64,000 nucleotides of DNA from Telopea speciosissima (GCF_018873765.1 NC_057921.1:66081557-66145556), one strand, 5' to 3'; shown: positions 50,150-63,500, counted from the stretch's first letter. The notes: generated by a model from the letters alone, not told the origin. A program made the numbers and translations.

Positions 50150-51250
50150 TACATACAGTTTCATGATGACACATTACCTTTTGCATTCATAAATACTCTT
50201 GTACGCACACTTAATGGTAGCATTGAAGGGCATTTATGGAAGCAAAAGGACTGTATTTTTCACGTGTAGGAAGATGTTCTAGACTCGTTCAATAATAGGG
50301 GAGGAGTCCAGCATTGACAATCTGAAATTCCATTATGGAAACTAAGAATTAAACATGTGCCAATTGCGATGCGAATATAATAGAAAGTTAGAATTGTCAT
50401 TGAGGCTGGCTTATATCTCTAATTGAGCTAAGGGTGTAACGTACTTTACATTTTTATTATGTTTGAGGTATCTCATGTTTCATAAATGTTATATTTAGGA
50501 TACATTATGGGATTACCTGCAATGTTTGGGGTACTTTATTTTTTATATTTTCATTTTTATCTATAGATAATATTTTTGATTTTTTCCACTTCTCTCACCG
50601 ATGTGCTGCAATACCCACCCACACGAGGCGACAACCTACCATAGAAGGAGATAGCATGGAGATCCTGGCTGGACCACATAGCTCTACGGGAACTCTGTAC
50701 ATACGGTTTCATGATGACGCATGTCCTTTTGCTTTCATAAATACTCATGTAGACACTCTTTAATGGCAGCATTGAGAGGAATTTATGAAAACAAAAGGAC
50801 TGTATCATCACCATACCGTTCACATATGGGTAGGTGATCTATTCTAGACTCATTCAATAATAGGAAATGGAATCTACCATTGATAATCTGAGATTCCATT
50901 ATGGCACTTAGATTTAAACATGTGTCAATTGGTAATATAATAGAAAGTTAGAGACCTCTTTGGTTTTTTAGGTTTTTGAATGGATACTAATTAAGTTACT
51001 TAGTTTATTATCAATTTTGGCACTTGATTTATTATGTTTGAAGCATCTCATGTTTCATAAATATTATGTTTGGGATATTTCAAGTTTATACAAGTTATGT
51101 TTGGGGTACATTTTTTTTTCTTTCATATTCTCATTTTTACCCATAATTATTATGTTTCATTTTCTTCTTATTCTCCGACCGATATGCTGCAACACCCACC
51201 CACAGATGGCCACAACCGGCTATTGTAGGAGATAGCAAGAAGGCCCAGCA
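50150..51250. repeat. Tandem duplication, two units of roughly 0.55 kb
   Basis: Blocks from CATGATGACACATTACC (about 50162) to GGAGATAGCA (about 50650) recur in the same order about 550 bp downstream, with many substitutions and small indels. No coding function is seen. Confidence 0.7.
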
Positions 51251-52295
51251 ATGCTCCGCTCCTTTGAAGCAGTGGTCCACCAATCACACACATTCCATCG
51301 GAGGAGGAGGTGGTGATAGTGATGGTGGGAGATGGTGGTATGGGCAAAGTAAAAAACATGAACTTGAGTGTTCTCTCTCTCTCTCTCTCTCTCTCAATCT
51401 AAATCCTAAAGCCTAGCATAAAATCCTCCATGATATTGGATGGTAAGAAACAATCACGCTTCTAAGAATGAGTTAGACCAAAACCAAACTGTTAAAAAAC
51501 TTCGATTCTCAATTTTGATCCGGTACAATTTCAGTTTTTTTTTACATCAAGTTAATACGGGCTTAGATTGATTTTATTTTTGGGCTTGAACTACAATGAA
51601 ATCTTACATTTGTAACTGGTAGTCTAGTACTAAGGAAAGATTTGGTAAAACGCTTTACATCATCTTCCCGAAACCAACAAGTAAATTAACAACCAATAAT
51701 AGAGAAAGTGATTTGATGTGTTTATGTTGTAATCGAAACACAGATGAATAAATTTTAAGGGAGAAGATAACTAATATTGAAATCAATGAATAACTAAATA
51801 GTAACAAGATAACTAATATTGAAATCATAAAATGAATCCTATTATCAAATCATTCATTTAATTGTCCAACTAATTTTATACAGTAAACAACTAGATCAAT
51901 GGAAGGATTGTTAGAAATCATTTTCCTTATTCATAACCTCATACTCGTTGATAATAATTCCCATTACAACTACAAATCTTCTCACTAATATTGAAATCAA
52001 TGGATAATCAATTCACTTATTCCTAATCTCATACTCAATGATTTTTTATCGATTTCATTTTGTTCCAATTTTGGTCTAAATAGCGGTTGGTTCAGTGTGG
52101 TCTGGTTTTCGGACGGACCGGACCCATTATACCCCAACCCAAAACCTGTTCAATAAGAATCGATTCGTTCTGTATTATTTCGATCGGTTTCGATCTAGGT
52201 TTTGACACCGCGAACTTGTGTATTAAAGAAAAACCTTGTAAAATAGAAGTAAAAAGGAAAAAGAGAAGAAACCATTTAATTAATTAACAGGTGAT

Positions 52296-52553
52296 TAGGG
52301 ATGTAAATGAATAGCCGAAATTCGTTTATGTATCCGTTTAGCACTATCCGAATCCGTTCGAAAGCTAAACAAATATGGATACGGATAGGCTATAGCTATT
52401 CGAAAAGCTATATTTACATGTAAACGGATAAAACATCCGATCCATATCCGTGTCCGCATCTGTTTAGCACTATCTGAATCCGTCCGAAAGCTAATCGGAT
52501 GCGGATGTGGATATAGCACTATCCGAGCTGAATCCGATCCATTTACATCCCTA
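52296..52553. mobile_element. hAT-type MITE (TAGGGATGTAAAT ends)
   Basis: It begins TAGGGATGTAAATG and ends CATTTACATCCCTA, good inverted repeats. Flanks are CAGGTGAT (52288-52295) and CATGTGAT (52554-52561), 7 of 8 matching. The interior holds two diverged direct copies of a segment with TTTAGCACTATC and GAAAGCTAA. It is 258 bp long and non-autonomous. Confidence 0.82.
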
Positions 52554-55500
52554 CATGTGATTGGATTGTGTCTTTTAGCAAAAAAATTAAAAACCTGTTG
52601 AAAACCTCATTAATTAATTCTTGAATAATATTGTGAACCTTCGACGAAATGCGGGAAAATATATTATTCCAGGAATATGACAAGAAACCAAACATAACCT
52701 AGGATGTTACGAGCAATATTACCTTTGGAGTTTGAAACATCCACAACCCTCAGCCTATCTCCTCAAATGCATCTAGGTGTGAACGCTTTGACCCAAAGAC
52801 TACATTGAGCGTAGACGAGTTCAGTAAATCTTTATGTCACCGACGCTGTTTAAATGACATATGGCAGAGGGATAAATAGAAAATGGAAGAAAGAAGACTA
52901 ACCGGTGTTGTGCCTTGGTGTGTACGTATTTGTGCCAAGATAGAACTCAGCGTGGAAATACTAGTGTACCTCGGGTCCTTTTCGCCTTTTTAGGGGCTGC
53001 ACTGGTTTTTTTCGTGTTGAGCTGTATTTAGGCATAGGTACACACCGCGTCTAGTGACTAGTTAACGTTTTTTATTTTTCTATAAAAAATTACTAAATTA
53101 ATAGTAAGACCCACATCCTCATGACACATGTCACGTAAACAATGTATGTGACCTGAAAATTCCCCTCCCTCAGCATAGATTAGTATTGATAAACGCTGCA
53201 ATGGAAGTTTGAATCTATGTTTTTCTATTGTAAAGGAACGTCATCGGCCATGTAGCCCCTGCACCAACATGGTAACCACTGAAAGTACACATAGAGACAT
53301 TGTTTTGAATGTGATTTTCGTTTCATTAGGGATTGGACAGTCTGCATTGGTTTGTGTTTAGCATTCTTTTCCCCTATTGTAATAAACAAAGTGAAGCAAG
53401 TACAAGCATACAACCACTAGGGATGTGGTGGTTAAACAAATCCAGACCAGTCCACAAACGAAATCGGAACCAAGCAGGCTAGGCAGTGGCATCACTTGGT
53501 TTGATCGGTTGGTCTGGTTTTCAAAACTATGTTTTGATTTTATTAAATGTGTTGAGAATAACATGCAAGCATGGTAAGAAATCAAACAAATATTCACACA
53601 CAATCATAATGAATTTTATCATGATTTGGTATAAATGTCTACATTCATTCAAGAAAGTTGGAAATTACGTACAAATATAAGAAAAAAACCAAGCAACAAT
53701 CACACGCAAATCTGAAAAATATACTGTGGTTTGACACGAATGCCTATGACCATATGAGAGAACAAGAGAATTTTTTACAAGCTAGCAAAATACTCTACAC
53801 TAGTCTCTATCTCTGCCCTGACTAAGTAATCTTCTTTGTTAATTCTATGTTGCGTTTTCTATTCATTCTCCAAAATAAATTTTAGGTCTCGAATGCACTC
53901 TGAAGTGAAAGAATAGAAAAACTGTGTCAGAATACATTCTAGGTTAATGCATACCAAACACAGCCTTACATTTTTCCAAAATTTTAATTTTGACACAATT
54001 GTAACTCAACCATCATTTCTACCATAGCCAATCTCTGAGATTTTAGCTGAGCCGATCTGAGCCGAGCTGAAAGCATTTAGGTTTGTCTTCTTCTGAAATT
54101 TCAAAGGATCAACAAGTATCAAAGCAGTATGTATGACTAGTAGCAGATTTCTCCTGTATAAAGTGGGATATAAATGTGTTTACCTCAAAAAAAAACAAAA
54201 AACAAAAAAAAGTGGATATAAATGTAAGACTTTTTCCACGTGACACGTGGCATAATCAGTAACAGCTTTTTTTGTTTTTTGATAAAGTCCAATCAGTAAC
54301 AGCTCAAAAGAGTCTTAAGAGTAATAAATCCAAAAAGTAGCTTTTTGTCTTCACCTTCAAATCATGGTTGCGATACACCTTACACCACCATACATCATAC
54401 ACCTGCAAGAGATGATGTTGACTTTTGGTCTCCCCCCCATCTTCCACCACCACCAGCAGACACCACCAGTACAGACTAAGGACCACACGGAGAGGAATGG
54501 GAGTCGGGACTCAGGAGGATGGAAAGCAAAATCTTGCAGTTGAAAATCTTGAATGACGAAAATACCCCTATTATGCTTTCAACTCTAATGTCCTCCTTGA
54601 CTTGGAAATTTTTTTTCCCATTCTTTTATGGGAAGGAGAGTGTTATCTGGATGTGTGCAGTACGCTGTCCCTATACCCAGACACATGGTGGGCGAAATGA
54701 CCATCACACCCCAATAGAAAGAGGGAGTTTTTCGAAAACACGACGATCATTTCACCTACCCTTGTGTCTGGGGCACACACCTAGGGAGAAGGTAAAATGG
54801 TTTGAAATTAAGATGATTACAAGTGAGAATTATGTAACTTTTGTTTTTCTTTTTATCCTGACCACATTCAAAGAAACTTAAGTGATAATTGTAAAAGTAT
54901 AATTTTCGTAATACTTCTCCTCTTCGTCCTCCCCGCCCCCATCACGAATCCCCCGTCTTCTCTTTCGATCTCTCTTTCTCTCTCAAAGACACGTCTTAAA
55001 CGTCAATCTTAGAGCAGTGTTGGGATGAGATTTCAGAAAATTCTCAAACCATTCACTATCTTTCTTCATCCTATTATTGCTACTCAAATCCACTCTATAG
55101 GACGTCTCCTATGTCATATTTTATGAGAAATTATATCATTTGTCTCTACGTCAAAAATGAAGTTACGTTGTGTTGAAGGACTGATAAAGTACGCTTGCGA
55201 ATTCTGATTTTAACATGCTTGGTTACAAACACACGAACCCTTTAGAAAATAAGTTAAGAACTGGTCATACATTTAGCACAAAAATTATTAAGGCTGAAAA
55301 ATATGGGAATGGTAAGAAATAATCAGGTATATGTTCTTGATATGCATTTTCCATTAAACTTGTTGTTTCCATGTAAATAAGCATAAAAGGAAAATTCTCA
55401 TTTAAAATAGCATTTTTCATTGTTTGTTTGGATGAAAACATTAAAAAAATAATAATAATAAAATTACTTTCATGTAAAATCTCATTAAGAGGAAAAATTC

Positions 55501-56016
55501 TACAACAAAATAAATAGAGCATTTAATGACAATTTCAATACAAAAAATATATAATTTGTATTCATACTCTGTGGAAACAAATTTTAATCATAGAAATCCT
55601 TTATCTATAAAATGTTTGTCTTTTAACAACTTTGGTGAGACAAAGTGAGCTCTCTTAAAGTAGTTAATTTGCTTTCTCAAGTCCAAATAACCTGTTTTTT
55701 TTTGTTTTTTTTTTTTTTGTGTTTTGGAACAAAAGACTAAAATTTTTTAAGGGAAATCAGGAGAATCTCCTGCTCAAAAAAATCATATTTACAAGAAAAG
55801 AAGATGGGTTAAGCGACTACATTTTAGATAAAACAAACTTAGAAACTCCTGTTGCAAGGAAATAAGCTTCCTTATTATTCAAAGATTTGGAGAAATTAGA
55901 AAAATTAGCCTCATTTTGGGTGTACAAATGGAAATTTATATTGTGGTATTCTTGTAATTAGACAAGTGAAGCCAACGGTAAAGGGGCAAAGGGAGGAAGC
56001 TATGTCTTTGTGTAAT

Positions 56017-56024
56017 TATAAATA
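56017..56024 (+). promoter_or_regulatory. TATA box of the AP2/ERF gene
   Basis: TATAAATA lies about 490 bp upstream of the ERF ATG, followed from about 56075 by a CT-rich leader. It is the best-placed TATA element, and the implied 5' UTR is about 450 nt. An intron within the leader (acceptors near 56190 or 56270) is possible. Confidence 0.55.
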
Positions 56025-56134
56025 CTACTCATATGGGCCTAGTTTTAGAGACGCAGAGCAGAAGCCAACGTTTACTCTCTCTCACTCTCTCTCTCTGAGG
56101 TTTCAGTTTTTTAATATCCTCTTTCGAGACTTAG

Positions 56135-56489
56135 ATGCTTCCTTTTTCCACAGTTTTTCCCGTACTCTGATCATAATTGTTGCGTTTCAGGAACGAATTC
56201 TCCTCTCCTATATGATTTCTCGATCCAAGTTTCATATCTGAGTTCGGCCATTATCTCTGTATCTGCAGGATCCACGTATTTCTTCGGATCATTTAGAATT
56301 TTCTACTGAAATTTCAGTCCATTCTACTTCTTTCCGTCATTCAGTTTCTGTCTAATACTGTTCCATCTCCCTCTCTCGTCTTGCTTTCTTTTTCATTTCT
56401 AATTTGCTCTCTCGCACTTGAATTGCATAATTTCTTTTCTCCATTAACAGAACAAGAGGGATATGTTTTTAGCTCTCTCTGTGTTCTAA
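56135..56489 (+). promoter_or_regulatory. Three short upstream ORFs in the ERF leader
   Basis: These are ATG-to-stop frames of 11 codons (56135-56170), 9 codons (56212-56241) and 8 codons (56463-56489), counted without stops. The last ends 24 nt before the main ATG. If the leader is not spliced, they would lower translation of the ERF. That is an inference from position. Confidence 0.5.
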
Positions 56490-56513
56490 TCTTTGAGAAA
56501 GTTACTGGAAGAA

Positions 56514-57485
56514 ATGGAAAGAAGCGTAGCTACCGGTGCGCCACTTTCTTTCATGTCCGGCATTGACATCCGCCCGTCTTTATCGGAACTCTTACTAACT
56601 GGTGGGACAAACCCATTAGACTCAATCTTCTCTCATTACCCACTTCCAAACGCTGTGAGCAGTCAAGTGCAGGAGCCGTTAGGTTCCTCTGTTTATCTCC
56701 GCCAGAAGGAGTTGCTGCAAAAGTTCAGCGAGGAAAAGAGGGCTAATGGCTTGATTGCCATTGATCGTACATTATTGAACTTTCCTTACCCTCAGAAGAT
56801 TCAAGACTACACATTTACTGGTACGAGTTTGGTTTCATCTAAGAAGAAGCTCTACAGAGGGGTGAGGCAAAGGCACTGGGGGAAATGGGTTGCAGAGATT
56901 AGACTTCCACAGAACAGGATGAGGGCCTGGTTAGGGACATATGATTCTGCTGAAGCAGCGGCGTATGCATACGATCGCGCTGCTTATAAACTACGAGGCG
57001 AGTACGCTCGCTTGAATTTCCCTAACCTCAGAGATGGGGATAAATTGGGATTTGCAGATTCTGCCAAGCTAAGTGCTCTGAGATCTTCCGTTGATGCCAA
57101 AATTCAGGCTATCTGTCTCAAGCTAAGGAAAGAGAAGCCAAGTAAAGGGGGAATTATCCGTAACAGAACCATTCGTGATGACAGCAGCGGCAATGGCGAT
57201 GGCGACGGTGATGGTGAAGAGAGTGAGAAGAGAAGAAAGATAGATTCATCGTCTTCGCCATTGTCGTCCTCATCATTTGTTCCTGGTGAAAATTGGTGTG
57301 AAAAAATGTTCTCACCTTCTAATTCTGAAGAGGAGGTTCAAATGAGTGGTAAGTCACTGTCCTCTGTTTCCACGAACTGTCCAGTGGTTGCACAAGAGGA
57401 GGAAAGCTTTGATTTTGAAGATTGTTCTCTCGCAAGGTTGCCCTCTTTCGATCCAGAGTTGATCTGGGAAGTTCTTGCCACTTAA
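56514..57485 (+). CDS. AP2/ERF transcription factor, group I (DREB A-6), 323 aa
   Basis: This is an intronless nuclear DNA-binding regulator. One AP2 domain spans about residues 113-171 ([19 protein letters not shown], then [20 protein letters not shown], then RLNFPNL). The Val in KWVAEI and the long [17 protein letters not shown] form fit DREB-like group I (RAP2.4/ERF053-ERF062). Flanking group motifs also fit: [19 protein letters not shown] before the domain, [19 protein letters not shown] after it, and a C-terminal acidic [13 protein letters not shown]. The closest resemblance is to ERF060/061/062-type members, judged from memory. A basic KRRK at about 239-242 may be a nuclear signal, and a Gly/Asp repeat precedes it. 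Start: ATG at 56514. The frame is open seven codons further upstream but has no other ATG there. Confidence 0.93.
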   Translation: MERSVATGAPLSFMSGIDIRPSLSELLLTGGTNPLDSIFSHYPLPNAVSSQVQEPLGSSVYLRQKELLQKFSEEKRANGLIAIDRTLLNFPYPQKIQDYTFTGTSLVSSKKKLYRGVRQRHWGKWVAEIRLPQNRMRAWLGTYDSAEAAAYAYDRAAYKLRGEYARLNFPNLRDGDKLGFADSAKLSALRSSVDAKIQAICLKLRKEKPSKGGIIRNRTIRDDSSGNGDGDGDGEESEKRRKIDSSSSPLSSSSFVPGENWCEKMFSPSNSEEEVQMSGKSLSSVSTNCPVVAQEEESFDFEDCSLARLPSFDPELIWEVLAT

Positions 57486-57953
57486 TTTGAGTAGAACTCT
57501 GTCACTTCCATCACTTTTTTAACAAAATCTTAGAAGATCTGTTCTAAGTAATTGGTAATTGTAGCTTTTAAAGATGGACTGGCTTGATTATGTGAATCCA
57601 TCCGTTCATTTACTTCTTTTCCATCTGTACCCTTTCTTTTATTTGGGGTTGGTTGGAGAAGAAGGTCTCAGAAGGGTTGGGAATATTAATGTTGGAAAAA
57701 AAATTCCAGTACTGTTTATCTTTGGCATAATAAATTAATAAATAAATAAATAAACACAAGACATGAAGTTTTGAGTATGATTAGCGATTACGTGAATGTG
57801 TTTATGAAGAGTTCGGATCCTCTCCAGTGCGCATCGGACGGTTTGACAGGCTAGCACGCACCCTAAGGCCAGCGCCCAGCCGTCCGATGCACCCAAGACG
57901 TTCTAGCGAGCGCAGAGTAAATTGAAAAGATATTTATGAAGTAAACCACACAT

Positions 57954-58436
57954 GAGAAAATTACATGATTAGCTACTTTTGGGTTTTCATTTACAAAACT
58001 GTCCACTTTATGTTTGAGTTAACAAAAATAGACAAAAACAAGTTAAGGTTTACAAAACTGGACAAAATAGTGTCTCTCCCTCCCTCACTTATTTTTTTAG
58101 ACATTTTTACCCCTGCCATTGCCTTCTTGCCGAAGCATCCTGGGTAATCATAGGGAAGGGAAGGGAAGGGAAGGGAAGGGAAGGGAGGGGCGGGTTTGGG
58201 TAGCAGAGAATGACAGTGGCGGGGATAAGGGTGGGTTGCAAGGAACGGAGGATGCCTAGGCGAGAAGGCAATGGTAGGGGTAAAAATGTCTAAAAAAGTA
58301 ATTTTGGGAGGGAGAGACACTATTTTGTCCAATTTTGTAAACCTTAACTTGTTTTTATCTATTTTTGTTAACTCAAACATAGGGTGGACAGTTGTATAAC
58401 TGAAAACCCAAAAGTAGCTAATCGTGTAATTTTCCC
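57954..58436. mobile_element. Large fold-back element, ~185-bp inverted arms
   Basis: The left arm (57954 to about 58146) and right arm (about 58252-58436) are inverted copies, and both translate into the same spurious peptide. Ends read GAGAAAATTACATGATTAGC and, inverted, GGGAAAATTACACGATTAGC. The centre holds a (GGGAA)n run at about 58152-58186. No target duplication was recognised. It lies about 470 bp downstream of the ERF stop codon. A transcript through it would form a long hairpin. Confidence 0.8.
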
Positions 58437-59048
58437 AAAACAACATCCACCGTAAAGCTTTTCTTCATTTAGGTCCCTTAAAATATCTACACCAGATTGA
58501 AACAAGAAGAGCACAGTAACCACAGATCATATTGGACGTAGAAAATTCAAATTTGTTACAGAACAGAAGTGGGACAAGATGGTGATGGGCAAACCTTAGC
58601 CAAGACTTGCCATCAACTCCATCAAGGCCCCACAAAGAGAGGACCCACAAGGGGTTCAAATATGGTACCCATAGGCTCCTCTTCTTGGAAAGCAAATAAA
58701 TGTGGACTAGGTGTCGCTAAAGAGACTTGAACCACCATCAAGCTTCTAACGCAGATCTCCCAAGGGAGTAGCGAACCACTAGGACAAACCCTGGATCAAC
58801 TAATGCATCTAAATTCAATGATTGTATGTGTTCTCATTCTCAAGTATGTTTTCTCATTCTCAAGTGCATGAGAGTACACAGAGGAGTATCATATGGGTAG
58901 GATTTTTTCATTTCAGGGGCGAGACAGTCATATGCGGGCACAAGCTGCGTGCAGCCTGACAGGGATCTTTTTCCCTTGGATGAAATAACAAGATTTACCC
59001 TCATTGAAAAGAAAAATGTATCATCTTGAAAAAGACAATAAAGTACAA

Positions 59049-59252
59049 AGAAAAGAGAACGCTACCTGGGCATGTACGATACGATTCCCCTGCACCCAAA
59101 GTCCCAAACATAAAGACGCACGAAATGACTACCGCACCCATGGAAAGGAAGGATTTCCCGATGCTGCAACGGCTATTTGACTCATTTCGCACGTGCTCTG
59201 TCTAACCACAGGGATAGCGTACCGTACGCACCCAGATAGCGTTCTTTTTCCC
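59049..59252. mobile_element. MITE with AGAACGCTA ends
   Basis: The left end has AGAGAACGCTACCTGGG; the right end, inverted, has AAAGAACGCTATCTGGG. Flanks AAAGTACAA (59040-59048) and AAAGTAAAA (59253-59261) match at 8 of 9, suggesting a Mutator-type 9-bp duplication. Similar internal text occurs near 54.64-54.79 kb. Confidence 0.6.
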
Positions 59253-59450
59253 AAAGTAAAATTACAACTTCTTAATTCACCACTTTGCTTACAATAAGAT
59301 TCTCATTACGTAAAGCATTGAAGGCTTAGAAAGGAGATGGCTAGGGTCGGGCAATGGCCTTCCTCGTACCTTCTAGTAAAAATAAATCCCACTAAGTAAA
59401 ATAGGTATAGTAGGTGAATTTTTTTCCTGTCCTGTTCCCTGCCCAATACA

Positions 59451-59567
59451 GTGGTCCAGTTCCTCTCATAGGGAGGCGAAAATTACATTTTAACCTCCCT
59501 CGGACAGTGTGTTCAGGCAAGGAGTTGGGTCATCATTTCCCACCCCCTATGAGAGGAACTGGACCAC
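59451..59567. repeat. Hairpin with perfect 22-bp arms
   Basis: GTGGTCCAGTTCCTCTCATAGG... at 59451-59472 is exactly inverted at 59546-59567, with a 73-bp loop. It may be the ends of a small MITE or a hairpin-RNA source. No other evidence is available. Confidence 0.75.
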
Positions 59568-60514
59568 AGTACCAGACAAGGAAATAGGAGACGATAATGA
59601 TCCATAGTAGGTAAACCTGTATAGCTGTATATTATAAATTCGACCAAGGTTTCCCATGCAAACCATGGGGTGAATCTCCCATGCCACACCAATCATGGCA
59701 CATGATACAATTTCATAAACAAGGAGACCCACATAGTCAACAATGCAAGAATGTCAATACAGACCCACCTGATCAGAATGTGCGAGAATATGCAGAAGCA
59801 TCCTCAAACTGCTTGCATGGGGATTTTTTTTCCCTATAAAATTTACATATTTTCTTAAAAAATAGTACTAAAATATTTATAATTATTAAAGAATATACAT
59901 TATTTTCTTATAAAAACCTAAGAATAAAACAACAATATACATAGTAACAGTCCATAAAATTCACAAAAAAACTTTGTAGAAATCAATATTCACCTGGTTG
60001 TTTGGGTAATGATAATAGTGTTTTGGTTTGTTGCTTTAGATCCTGACTAGCTGACCAAATACCATATTCAGTTTCAATTACATGGGAATCTAGATCCAGC
60101 TGTACCTTTATAAGAGTTCAAGGCTGTGGCTGTGCTGGGGTGGGTCTATGTAGACCCAGCCTTGCTATTCCACTGCTTGGCCCTGCCTGGCTAGAGATTT
60201 TGTCTCCCTCACTCACCAAAGGAAGATACCACTGACCAAAATTTCATTTAAAATAGAAGACCACTGAAAGGCACAACTGATCAGAACAATTGCTTTCCAG
60301 GAATTGAAACACATAAGTGTAAGAATCTATGCATCAACACACAAGCTAAAGAAACTTCTCCACGGTGAAACAACAACTCTCGGTTAGGTTTAATGCACTT
60401 CCGTCGATTGAAAATGGGTTTCCTCGTCTGGATGAAATTAAACTGAACATCCTAGCTTTCCCCCTCATCTTGGTTATGTTTTCTACAATCAAGTAATGTA
60501 GAAATTCTTTCTTT

Positions 60515-63500
60515 CTATCTGGAGCGAAGACCACGAACATTTTTAAGACCCATTTTCCCCAGGACTAGTTTTGGTATGGCAGGAGGGTTGTCCAGCCCCA
60601 TACTCCTGCTGAACTCATTAGCAAGCTCCACAAGGCGGCACTTATCGCGACCCACATTCTTATTGGAATTGTAGTACCCAAGCCATGCTTGGTAGGCTGC
60701 TTCTTTGTTCTTCATCTCTACATGAGATAGTGCCTTTTCAACCTGTTCACACAGAGTCCATAGAAGAATCAAAATTAGTTCCAAGATCTAGTCAAGAGTA
60801 ATAGTTCTGATAGTGGCTTGAATGGGTCCAGGGAGCTATAATTTGCCACATTCTAATGATTCAGACAATTGGGGCTTCCATAGAAAGGTTCCTAACTCAA
60901 AGATCGCTTAAGCCAAATTTTAGTATGATCAGATATTCTTAACCATCAGTGTCGTTTACATTTAAAGATCATACAGATGATAGCACAGAGCTAAGGTTGT
61001 AATCTTGATGGAGATTAGGGTAGGGTTAATGAATTAAACAAGAATTGGTAGAAACTCTCATAGGTGAAGCAATCAAATATTGGAACAGAAAGCTCAAGAA
61101 ATACTCACTTTCTTCCTGGTGTCTGGATCTACTGAAGGTATTGGAGCCTTTTCTATTGGCAAATCCTTAACACTAGATAAGAAGAAATCCTCCCATGGTG
61201 CCAGCAACAATATTCCCTGCCCTTCTTTCCCTTTCCTGCCAGTTCTACCCAGTCGATGAATATACTGTTCTCTATCAGATGGCACGCCAAGCTGCAATTA
61301 GAACAAATGGTTGAAGTGTAAGATCCAAAGAAGATGCTTATACACAGTTTAGAAGAAATCATGGTAGTTTCAATGCAAAACTAATATTAACTATCAAATT
61401 TCTCATTAAATTGAAGATGCTAATCCTTAAAGTTATTAGAATTCCTCAAATAAAGTACTGAGGGGATAGGTGTTGTTCTAGAGGATGATGAACTTCAGGT
61501 GCAACATCATTCTCTTGCTCCTTTGTCAAACTGAAGGGGTATAGACCCACATCTCCACCTTTCATTAAACTCCTGGATTCAATTTTATGAAACTACATGA
61601 TATTATTTAATATGTATTACAATTTTTTCTCCCAGGGAGTGGGGGTTCATTTACCCTACATTTAAGCTTGATGTTCAGGAAGTACATAAAAATAGCATAA
61701 ACTCCAAAATAGGCTAAATACATAACTAGGGTTTTCCAATTTTGTAGTGCAAAAAGAACTAACAACTCGCTACCTGTATAACGAGAGTAACATCCGGATA
61801 ATCAACTCCACGTGCAGAAACATCAGAGGTCACAAGAATAAGACCCTTCGACTTGCGAAATTCATCAGAGACTCTGGTTCTATAACTCTGTGGTTTTCTT
61901 GAATGGATCTCCCTTACATTCAAGTTCAGTTCAGAGAGAAGGTCAGCCACAAGTTTTGTGACCATTGTGGTTGTGCAGAACACTAGAACCTGCAATTTAC
62001 CAGTACAAGTCAGGGATAGATCACATATTCTTGGAAGGAACATCATACAGACCATCACATTATTGTCCAAAAGAAGTATTATATTTTTTAAAAAAGGTCT
62101 TAAACAAACCATTGTCCGTAAGACTTTGCCAATTGTTAGCCTTTTAACTTGCCCAAATCATCATCAAAGAACCACAATGAAGAAAAGTAGGAGGGAGGGG
62201 ACCATCACAAATACCTTATCTGAAATTTTCGAGAACATGATTTGGGATAGGCACATACCTTATAGTCAACATCCTCAGAAATATGCTCTTTGAGAAGAAC
62301 ATATAGTAGAGAGAAATGTTTGTCCAGTGGAGCAACTAGATGCATCTGTCTCACCTGAACCAATGGCAAAGTTAAAAATATACGTCAATTAGGTTCTAAA
62401 TAATAATCATATAAGTGGATCAGTAAATGCCAAAAGTGTCCACCTGGGAGTGTGTCTCTTCACTACCCTCTTCAACTGTGTTAATAAACTCATGATCTCT
62501 TTTTAAAGCAATGTGACAGATTTGGCGGACCTACATAGGCATTAAACAGCACATTAGAAGTTTATAATAAAGCTACAAGACACATTTTGTAATGAGGCAA
62601 TGAGGAAATGGAACCTCTTCTGGAACAGTAGCTGAAAATAGAAGTGTTTGGCGTTGTTTTGGAACAGCAGCAATGATTCTCTCAATATCTTTCCGAAATC
62701 CCATATCTAATAGATGGTCAGCTTCATCAAGGACAAGCACTTTTACTCCCATGAGCCGAGTTGCAAATCCAGCCGTATTCCCAATATGATCTCTAAGCCT
62801 TCCAGGAGTGGCTACTAGAATCTATAGGTTCACAAAGGGAAAAAATTAGTAAGGTTCCAGACCATATTTCATGATGTTGGTATCCACCCTTGATTGAAAG
62901 GATACCATACTCAGCATCATATGTAGAGTAAGAACCATAGTTTAAAAACTTGAAAGGACTCAATCAGGACAGAGAGAAAGAGTAGCTGGAGAGCGAAAGT
63001 GGGAAAGGAAATCGTGCACAGAGAAAAGAGAGAGAGAGAGGTACAAAGGTGGAGTTGCACAGGTCTCCAGTGGGGAAGGGTGTCGAATTTTGCAATGGAA
63101 GTATGGAACAATCATTTTCCATTTTTATGTTTTCTCTCAATCCTTTTGTTGAGCAACTCGAGCAATCTTCTGAGTAGATTGACTAATTTTACCCAATCCA
63201 GTCCATCAATCCACTTGAGTCGAAGACTGATCCAAAGAGACCAAGTTAGTGGACAAAGAAAACCAGGTGAGTGACCAATCCCAAGTGCATCAACTGGTCC
63301 CCAAGTTGACTCATTGAGTTTCATACCTATGGTACCCATTATTACATGTGGCACAAATGCAGAGTTACAACTTAGAATCTGATGCATTCTACTGACGGAG
63401 ATTTCCCATGCAGAAAAATAGGAATACTGACTGGTCAAACACCATCTGATCAATTTGCCTTTTCTCACCAGAAACTATTTTTCATAAATTGACTGTCCAG

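Larger units (their letters stand above)
43732..56000. other. 12-kb intergenic region, no gene seen
   Basis: Apart from the elements listed separately, I see no exon-like coding sequence. GAATCGG-rich and GATACC-rich dispersed repeats occur at 44.4-44.9, 45.85-46.05, 46.8-47.05 and 47.5-47.7 kb. A stretch at about 48.4-48.83 kb looks promoter/leader-like (CT-rich block then CTG/GTAATT), but no coding exon follows. A 104-bp fragment near 53.86-53.97 kb is related to the MITE at 44139. Confidence 0.5.

Noticed and set aside
52295-52519. 74-codon open frame with internal repeats
   Set aside because: It is entirely inside the hAT MITE; the peptide repeats reflect the element's internal direct repeats.
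57991-58446. 151-codon minus-strand open frame with a partner on the plus strand
   Set aside because: The similar peptides on the two strands come from the inverted arms of the fold-back element, not from genes.
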